A stretch of 5,951 nt of DNA from Candidatus Phaeomarinibacter sp. (GTDB lineage: Bacteria > Pseudomonadota > Alphaproteobacteria > CGMCC-115125). A program made the translations under genes and the position numbers. Each line of letters starts with the position of its first letter. The first letter of the stretch is position 1. Positions 1 through 4,221 of this stretch are shown here, one piece after another. The DNA lies in the NCBI GenBank assembly GCA_028279995.1, contig JANQMQ010000707.1, positions 1-5,951 of the forward strand, in the 5' to 3' direction. The notes beneath the pieces are model-generated. The model saw only the letters and a program-made list of their open reading frames with translations. It did no database searches and was not told where the DNA came from.

Positions 1-159
1 GATCACGGCATCTGGTCTGCCGGCATGATCCAGGGCCTGATCCACGACATCCCCACAGTGGATGAACTGGTGAAGCGCATCGTGAGTGAAGCCGAAGGCA
101 TCATCCAGAGCCGCCTCAACGGCTTTGTCTCCGGCAGCGCCGCGCAGGCGGCCGAGTAA
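1..159 (+). CDS. Nitronate monooxygenase-like protein, C-terminal fragment (5' end outside window)
   Basis: Frame 1 is open from the first base to a TAA at 157-159 and encodes the last 52 residues of a longer protein. The segment WSAGMIQGLIHDIP, followed by a helix of the type ELVKRIVSEAEGII, matches the usual C-terminus of nitronate monooxygenases (the former 2-nitropropane dioxygenases). These are FMN-dependent TIM-barrel enzymes that oxidise alkyl nitronates such as propionate 3-nitronate to the carbonyl compound and nitrite. The FMN-binding and catalytic parts would lie upstream of the window, so nothing can be said about activity. The gene ends 24 bases before a strong hairpin terminator and converges on the transporter gene. 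The family call rests on this short tail only, recalled from family resemblance. A related flavin-dependent TIM-barrel oxidoreductase is the main alternative. Confidence 0.72.
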   Translation, partial: DHGIWSAGMIQGLIHDIPTVDELVKRIVSEAEGIIQSRLNGFVSGSAAQAAE

Positions 160-182
160 GCACTCAGCCAGAGAGTAAACAG

Positions 183-212
183 AAGCCCCGGTCGCATCCG
201 CGTCCGGGGCTT
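183..212 (+). terminator. Nested hairpin terminator between convergent genes
   Basis: AAGCCCCGG (183-191) pairs perfectly with CCGGGGCTT (204-212). The loop contains a second short stem, CGC (193-195) with GCG (200-202) closing ATCC, so the hairpin is nearly continuous apart from one T-T mismatch. On the plus strand the stem runs into TTTT (211-214), the classic intrinsic terminator form for the gene ending at 159. The minus-strand gene stops at 217, five bases from the stem, so the same hairpin probably also ends that transcript. On that side the trailing bases are CTGTTT, a poorer U-tract. Confidence 0.88.
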
Positions 213-216
213 TTGC

Positions 217-1116
217 TTAGATCACGATCAGCACCAGCCCCGCCACCACCAGTGCGATGCCTAACAGCTCCGCCCGGTTGGTCTGTTCCTTGAAGATCAG
301 CGCCGATGTCGCCAGTGCAAACACCAGTTCAATCTGGCCCAGCGCTTTGACATAGGCTGCGTTCTCCAGCGCGAACGCCGTAAACCAGCCGATGGACCCG
401 ATGACACTCGCCACCCCGACGGCCAGCGCCGGGCGCCAGCGCACATAGCTTTGTACGAGTGAGGGCCGGTCCCGCGCTGCCAGCCACACTGTCATGATCA
501 GAGATTGCCAGATCAGGACGCCGGTCAGGGTTGTGGCTGCAGAGACCGCAAAGCCGCTGCTTTCAAGCGCCAGCGACGCTGAGCGGTAGCAGACCGAGGC
601 AATGGCAAAGCCGGCCCCGCAACCAAGCCCCATCAGCGCCACCGGCGACCCCAGCGACGTGATGATGCTCTTCGGGGTAACAGCCGTGCGCGCGACCGAC
701 AATGCGATCACGCCGATGAAGCTGATGAGGATCCCGGCAAAGGCATAGGGTCCAACAACCTCCCCCAGAACGAGAAACCCGATCAGCGCCGTCTGCACCG
801 TTTCCGTTTTGGAGTAGGTCGTGCCGACCGTAAACACCCGCAACGCAAACATCCGCACAAGGAGGACCGCCGCCACAACCTGCGCCGCGCCGCCAACGAG
901 GATCGACACGAGGAACGTCGTGTTGAGTTGGGGAAAGCTTTCGCCCGTAACCTGCAGCAGCACGAAGAGGTAGAGTGCGGCAAACGGCAGCCCGTAGAGA
1001 AATCGCACATAGGACGCGCCCGTCGCCGTCAGGTCAGCCGCAAGGCCCCGCTGCAGGGCGGACCGCACGTTCTGGGCGAACGCGGCAAGCAGGGTAAAGA
1101 CAATCCAGAGCGACAT
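217..1116 (-). CDS. EamA/DMT-superfamily membrane transporter (10 predicted helices)
   Basis: A 299-residue, very hydrophobic protein with the two-fold EamA repeat of the drug/metabolite transporter superfamily, located in the inner membrane. Helices lie roughly at residues 3-16, 36-54, 68-87, 94-112, 118-140, 158-175, 188-212, 228-248, 258-275 and 283-299. The end of repeat 1 (YSKTETVQTALIGFLVLGE, about 101-119) and the end of repeat 2 (GQIELVFALATSALIFKEQ, about 260-278, then the last helix) are the typical paired signatures. Length is normal for the family (about 290-310). The start MSLWIVFTLLAAFAQNVRSA fits relatives, although no good Shine-Dalgarno precedes the ATG. Family members export or import amino acids, nucleosides or other small metabolites, and the substrate cannot be read from sequence. 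The gene follows the esterase gene in the same direction after 95 bp, so co-transcription is possible. That 95-bp gap holds only weak 5-bp inverted repeats. The gene ends at the hairpin at 183-212. Confidence 0.9.
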   Translation of the reverse strand: MSLWIVFTLLAAFAQNVRSALQRGLAADLTATGASYVRFLYGLPFAALYLFVLLQVTGESFPQLNTTFLVSILVGGAAQVVAAVLLVRMFALRVFTVGTTYSKTETVQTALIGFLVLGEVVGPYAFAGILISFIGVIALSVARTAVTPKSIITSLGSPVALMGLGCGAGFAIASVCYRSASLALESSGFAVSAATTLTGVLIWQSLIMTVWLAARDRPSLVQSYVRWRPALAVGVASVIGSIGWFTAFALENAAYVKALGQIELVFALATSALIFKEQTNRAELLGIALVVAGLVLIVI

Positions 1117-1211
1117 GGAAATGACCGGGCAGGGACGGGAGCCCCTGTTCTACGCCCCGGATGTAGCTGATGGCCACTCATGTCAGCCATGCAGCACGAC
1201 TGAGCGGCAGC

Positions 1212-2462
1212 CTAGTCGTCGATGGCCGCATAGACCAGCTGCTGGAACTGCCGCCGCAACGGATAGGCGCCAGACGGCATCAGCTGTGTCATCAGGATGG
1301 CAATAAGATCTTCAGTCGGATCAATCCAGAAGATCGTGCTGGCGGCCCCGCCCCAATAGTAGGTGCCGTCCGGTCCGGTGATCTGTGACTTGGCTTCATC
1401 CACGGTGACCGCAAAGCCGAGCCCGAAGCCGATGCCTGCGTTCGTCGTTTCGGAAAACGCGCCCTGGGCAAAACCCTCAAGGTCACGGCCATCCGGCAGA
1501 TGGTTCTTTGTCATCAGTGAGATCGTCGGGCGTGAAAGCAGTCGCGTGCCGTCCGGCGCCGTGCCGCCGCGCAGCAGCATCTGGCAGAACTTGAGGTAAT
1601 CAGACTGTGTCGAGACCAGCCCGCCGCCGCCGGACGTGAACACCGGCGGCTTGGCGTAGCGCCCGGTTTCAGGATCGTCAGCAAGATCAAAAGACTTGGT
1701 CTTCGGGTTGCGCTGATAGTTCGCCGCAAAGCGCGGCATCTGGTCCGGGCTCACCTGAAAGGCCGTGTGCGTCATGCCCAGCGGCTGGAAGATGCGCGTG
1801 TTGAAGAAATCAAACAGCGACATGCCGGACACGACTTCAACCAGCCGGCCCAGCACATCCGTAGAGACGGAATAGCTCCATGCCTCGCCAGGGTTGTGCA
1901 GCAGCGGCATCCGGCCAAGCAGCTTGCAGAATTCTTCAAGGTTGGATGTGGTCAGGTCCACGCCGCCGATCTTGAAGTGGCGGTAGGCCTCATCCACCGG
2001 GTGCACTTCCATGAACCCGTACGTAAAGCCGGACATATGGGTGAGCAGGTCGCGGATCGTCACCTGGCGGCTCGCTGACTTCACGGCCATGCCGCGCGCA
2101 GGCCCGCCCGCATAGACATTGAGGTCGCCGAGCTCGGGAATGTAGCGGCCGATTTCATGCTCCAGCTGGAAGCGGCCTTCCTCGAACAGCATCATCACGG
2201 CAACCGACGTAATCGGTTTCGACATGGAATAGATGCGGAAGATGGTGTCATGGGTCAGCGTCTTACCGCGCTCTACATCCATCTGGCCCTGCACATCAAA
2301 ATGCGCCAGCTCTCCCTTGCGCCAGACAAGCGTTGAGAGCCCGGCCAGCTTCTTGCGGTCCACATAGCTCTGAAAGAAGGGTGTGATGCGGGCGAGCCGC
2401 TCCGGGCACATGCCCGCCTGCTTGGCGGCACTGGTGGGATCGCTGATCAGGGGCGCGTTCAT
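1212..2462 (-). CDS. Serine hydrolase of the class C beta-lactamase fold (family VIII esterase-like)
   Basis: A 416-residue member of the beta-lactamase/transpeptidase-like serine hydrolases (Pfam PF00144). The nucleophile motif S-x-x-K is S79-M-S-K82 in IYSMSKPITS, after an N-terminal helix beginning PERLARI. The second motif is Y197-S-V in WSYSVSTDVLGRLVE. A GGGGLVST turn (about 278-285) precedes the helix DYLKFCQMLL. The third motif is W370-G-G in YYWGGAAST, which replaces the KTG of true beta-lactamases. The combination SxxK / Y-S-x / WGG is that of family VIII carboxylesterases such as EstB, which usually hydrolyse short-chain esters. Length is normal (380-430). No signal peptide is visible, so a cytoplasmic location is likely. 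The ATG overlaps the TGA of an upstream in-frame reading frame (ATGA), and only a weak AGG lies upstream, which suggests translational coupling. M18 is a possible alternative start. True beta-lactamase activity is unlikely, and the physiological substrate is unknown. Confidence 0.9.
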   Translation of the reverse strand: MNAPLISDPTSAAKQAGMCPERLARITPFFQSYVDRKKLAGLSTLVWRKGELAHFDVQGQMDVERGKTLTHDTIFRIYSMSKPITSVAVMMLFEEGRFQLEHEIGRYIPELGDLNVYAGGPARGMAVKSASRQVTIRDLLTHMSGFTYGFMEVHPVDEAYRHFKIGGVDLTTSNLEEFCKLLGRMPLLHNPGEAWSYSVSTDVLGRLVEVVSGMSLFDFFNTRIFQPLGMTHTAFQVSPDQMPRFAANYQRNPKTKSFDLADDPETGRYAKPPVFTSGGGGLVSTQSDYLKFCQMLLRGGTAPDGTRLLSRPTISLMTKNHLPDGRDLEGFAQGAFSETTNAGIGFGLGFAVTVDEAKSQITGPDGTYYWGGAASTIFWIDPTEDLIAILMTQLMPSGAYPLRRQFQQLVYAAIDD

Positions 2463-2545
2463 GATGCTGTCGGCCTGTTTTGCTGTTCTTCGGGATAGCT
2501 GAGCGCGGTGACGAGGTCTGCCAGCATACGCGACTGGAAAGCCGG
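2459..2545 (-). other. In-frame continuation of the small ORF beyond its amber stop, overlapping the esterase start
   Basis: Directly after the TAG of the small ORF (2546-2548) the same frame has 28 sense codons, beginning PAFQSRMLADLVTALSYPEE. It ends with TGA at 2459-2461, which overlaps the esterase ATG (2460-2462) as ATGA. The residues look like a normal helical protein end, and most third positions are G or C, as in real genes here. An internal ATG (7th codon of the stretch) could also give a 22-residue leader peptide. Three readings are possible: the true C-terminus of a roughly 103-residue protein cut by a nonsense mutation, a separately initiated coupling peptide, or chance. The exact fit between a coding-like tail and a coupled start favours the first two. 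Confidence 0.45.
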
Positions 2546-2770
2546 CTAGTCGTTGCCGTGCTCCAGGTCAAAGGCCTTCCACAGCCCGGCGGCCTTCTCG
2601 ATGCGGAAGCTGGGATTGGCCCAGCCGCACCGGTAGACCAGCACGCACCGGTTGCCGTCGTCGTCGGTCACAATGTCAATATCAAGCGGCGATCCTGCCA
2701 CGGCCTGAAACAGCCGCGTTCGGTCGCGTTCGGTTATCCGGTCAAGCGGAAGCTGTACAACGTCGCCCAC
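2546..2770 (-). CDS. Small unrecognised protein (74 residues, GTG start), possibly truncated by an amber codon
   Basis: I do not recognise a family. The ORF begins at GTG 2770-2768, preceded by GGGGGA (2779-2774) with a short 3-base gap, and reads MGDVVQLPLDRITERDRTRL at its N-terminus. It is hydrophilic, with a helix-like start (about 10-25), an acidic stretch DIDIVTDDDG (about 30-39), then CVLVYRCGWANPSFRIEKAA, which looks like beta structure, and an end WKAFDLEHGND. Two cysteines lie in C-x6-C spacing in the middle. There is no signal peptide or membrane segment. The opposite-strand ORF over the same bases (2480-2872) looks less protein-like. The frame is also open upstream to a TGA at 2924-2926 but has no ATG there, so an earlier non-ATG start is possible. 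The gene sits 84 bp before the esterase and its frame continues in phase to that start, so the two are probably co-transcribed. Confidence 0.5.
   Translation of the reverse strand: MGDVVQLPLDRITERDRTRLFQAVAGSPLDIDIVTDDDGNRCVLVYRCGWANPSFRIEKAAGLWKAFDLEHGND
2716..2735. repeat. 10-bp tandem duplication (GCGTTCGGTY x2)
   Basis: GCGTTCGGTC (2716-2725) is followed at once by GCGTTCGGTT (2726-2735), nine of ten bases identical. It lies in the N-terminal part of the small ORF and encodes the RDRTR-type charged stretch. A 10-bp unit is not a multiple of three, so gain or loss of one copy would shift the frame. It may simply be chance in arginine-rich coding sequence. Confidence 0.5.
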
Positions 2771-2927
2771 AAATCCCCCAGAGCCGGTGTCCGGCCTGCG
2801 CCGCGGCGGGTCGCCTTGTTTCTCAAGGGCCAGCGCGGCTGTCTTCGTTTTCTGGCAGCCATTGTTGGATAGACGCGGCGGCGGGGCAAGCGCCAGATGC
2901 CGCGTCAGGGCAGATTCATCATCTCAT

Positions 2928-2954
2928 TCAGGCTTTAAGATTACCAAAGCCTGA
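2928..2954 (-). terminator. Perfect 9-bp inverted repeat after the NylB-like gene, candidate terminator
   Basis: TCAGGCTTT (2928-2936) and AAAGCCTGA (2946-2954) are exact reverse complements around a 9-base spacer. One more G-T pair is possible outside the arms in plus-strand RNA. The repeat starts 21 bases past the TAG of the minus-strand hydrolase gene, the usual place for a 3'-end hairpin. In minus-strand RNA the stem is followed by AUGAGAUGAUG, not a U-tract, so it is not a classic intrinsic terminator. It could instead protect the mRNA end or be an operator dyad ahead of the small ORF. No other clear signal is seen between 2771 and 2975. Confidence 0.42.
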
Positions 2955-2975
2955 GAAGACCTGATCAAACCCGAC

Positions 2976-4064
2976 CTATTGCCCCGGAGTGGCGCCAAAA
3001 CAGGCAGCCACGTCCTTGATCCAGCGCTTCACCCCGTCGCCCTGTACGTCGTGGCTGTCTCCGTGGCGCACCAGGATCAGGTCCTTTTCCGGCACCAGCA
3101 CGATGTATTGCCCGCCATAGCCGTTGCAGGAGAAGGTGCCCGGCCCGGCAATCTCGAGCCACCAATGGGCGCCGTACCCCATGAACTCGTCCTCTCCGGT
3201 CGGCACCTTGCTTTGCGTACGCGCATAGTCGACCCAGCCATTGGGCAGGATTTGCGTGCCGTTCCACCAGCCGCCGCGCAGATACAGGAGCCCGAACTTG
3301 GCAAAATCCCGCGCCGTCATGAAGCAGTAGGACGAGCCAATCCAAGTCCCGGCCCCGTCAAACTTGGGGATCGCCTTGGTAACGCTGATCGGATCCAGCA
3401 GTTCCCGCCGCATGAAGGCTTCAAAGTCAGCTGCGGAAAGGGGATCGCCACCACCCAGAACAGTCGAGAGGGCACGGGTCAGAATGTTCGATGTGCCGCT
3501 TGAATAGTTGAACACGGTGTCGACCGGGTGGACGAGCGGCTTGTCCGCGGCGTAGTGGGCCACGTCTTTCTTGCCGTCACCGAACAGCATGGCAATCGTG
3601 TCGGAGATGTCCCCGTCCACATAATCTTCGTCAAACTCCAGACCGCTTGCCATCCGCAGCAGCTGGTCGATGGTGAGGTCCGCTCGTGGGTCACCCTCAG
3701 GCCATTCCGGCGCGCCGACCCTGTCAAAAATCGACATCCTCCCGTCGCGCACCGCAATACCAATGAGTGCCTGCAACATGCTCTTGGCCATGGACCAGGA
3801 CGGGTAGGTCTGTGTCGGCCCGCAGCCCTCTGCATAGGCCTCCGAAACGAGCTTGCCGCCCTGAATGGCCACAAAGGCATGAGTCGGACCCAGATCATCC
3901 GGCCCCTTGCCGTCCCCATTGGGGTCCGAGAAGGCATGGTCGAGCAAATCGCCCAGCGCCACATGATCAGCCGTGGCGGCGGTTCCCGTCGGCCAGTCCG
4001 GCTCGGGCCAGGCAACGTCGGTGGCTTGGGAGGGAAGGGATGGAAGGTCAGCTGTATGTGACAT
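2976..4064 (-). CDS. 6-aminohexanoate-dimer hydrolase-like serine hydrolase (beta-lactamase fold)
   Basis: A 362-residue PF00144 serine hydrolase of the branch typified by NylB (6-aminohexanoate-dimer hydrolase). Numbered from the start chosen here, the nucleophile motif S-x-x-K is S91-M-A-K94 in YPSWSMAKSMLQALIG. The second catalytic motif is Y187-S-S in NYSSGTSNILTRAL. The C-terminal strand carries NGYGGQYIVLVPEKDLILV (314-332), the NylB-type counterpart of the KTG region. The core DLTIDQLLRMASGLEFDEDY is also typical. The frame is open further upstream to an ATG at 4202, but I place the start at ATG 4064-4062. It has AAGGTG six bases upstream, and the extra 46 residues are basic and do not resemble the family. 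No signal peptide is seen. Known relatives cleave linear amide dimers or short esters, so the natural substrate here is unknown. The gene diverges from the GH5 gene. It is unlike the esterase at 1212-2462 in most of its sequence, so it is not a recent duplicate. Confidence 0.88.
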   Translation of the reverse strand: MSHTADLPSLPSQATDVAWPEPDWPTGTAATADHVALGDLLDHAFSDPNGDGKGPDDLGPTHAFVAIQGGKLVSEAYAEGCGPTQTYPSWSMAKSMLQALIGIAVRDGRMSIFDRVGAPEWPEGDPRADLTIDQLLRMASGLEFDEDYVDGDISDTIAMLFGDGKKDVAHYAADKPLVHPVDTVFNYSSGTSNILTRALSTVLGGGDPLSAADFEAFMRRELLDPISVTKAIPKFDGAGTWIGSSYCFMTARDFAKFGLLYLRGGWWNGTQILPNGWVDYARTQSKVPTGEDEFMGYGAHWWLEIAGPGTFSCNGYGGQYIVLVPEKDLILVRHGDSHDVQGDGVKRWIKDVAACFGATPGQ

Positions 4065-4070
4065 GGCCCG

Positions 4071-4076
4071 CACCTT
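4071..4076 (-). promoter_or_regulatory. Ribosome binding site that decides the NylB-like start
   Basis: AAGGTG on the minus strand lies six bases before the ATG at 4064-4062, good Shine-Dalgarno spacing. The more distant in-frame ATG at 4202 would add 46 non-family residues, so this site supports the shorter protein. Confidence 0.65.
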
Positions 4077-4205
4077 GCCACACAGACGCCGCATCGCAAG
4101 GTTCAATTGCGCCCGGCAAGCGGGATTTTGCTCTCCCAATCGGCGGTCTCTTTCTGGCATAGTCTGAGAAACAACCAACACTTGCTGGGCACGATCCGGC
4201 ACCCC

Positions 4206-4212
4206 GGGGAGG
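4206..4212 (+). promoter_or_regulatory. Ribosome binding site of the GH5 gene
   Basis: GGGGAGG is close to the ideal Shine-Dalgarno sequence and ends nine bases before the ATG at 4222. Its first four bases are half of the CCCCGGGG palindrome at 4202-4209, so it might be partly sequestered by local pairing. Confidence 0.75.
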
Positions 4213-4221
4213 CCTAGATAT

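Larger units (their letters stand above)
4065..4221. promoter_or_regulatory. Divergent intergenic region between NylB-like and GH5 genes
   Basis: Both flanking genes start from this 157-bp stretch, so it must hold their promoters unless one is transcribed from elsewhere. I could not find a convincing -35/-10 pair with normal spacing on either strand. CATAGT at 4158-4163 resembles a -10 box for the GH5 gene but lacks a good -35 partner. CCCCGGGG (4202-4209) is a perfect 8-bp palindrome that overlaps the GH5 Shine-Dalgarno. The assignment rests on gene arrangement. Confidence 0.5.

Noticed and set aside
1117..1211. Weak inverted repeats (CAGGG/CCCTG at 1130-1147 and ATGGC/GCCAT near 1169-1190) between esterase and transporter
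   Set aside because: Only 5-bp arms with no U-tract, within what chance gives in GC-rich DNA. Not good enough for a terminator or operator call.
1212..2462. Possible antibiotic-resistance beta-lactamase
   Set aside because: The third motif is WGG rather than KTG, there is no signal peptide, and the pattern matches family VIII esterases.
2296..2571. Minus-strand 91-codon frame overlapping the esterase start
   Set aside because: It overlaps the esterase N-terminus out of frame and its translation is Ser/Thr/Arg-rich without structure, typical of a shadow frame.
2734..2862. Minus-strand 42-codon ORF with an ATG start, very basic (MAARKRRQPRW...)
   Set aside because: It overlaps the start of the small ORF in another frame, has no clear ribosome binding site, and its composition is what GC-rich noncoding sequence gives.
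2480..2872. Plus-strand open frame of 130 codons over the small minus-strand ORF
   Set aside because: No recognised motif and no good ribosome binding site. It overlaps the start of the esterase gene head-on, and the opposite-strand frame has better protein character and context. It cannot be fully excluded.
3479..4099. Minus-strand 206-codon frame inside the NylB-like gene
   Set aside because: An out-of-frame shadow of the hydrolase, rich in Arg, Pro, Cys and Trp.
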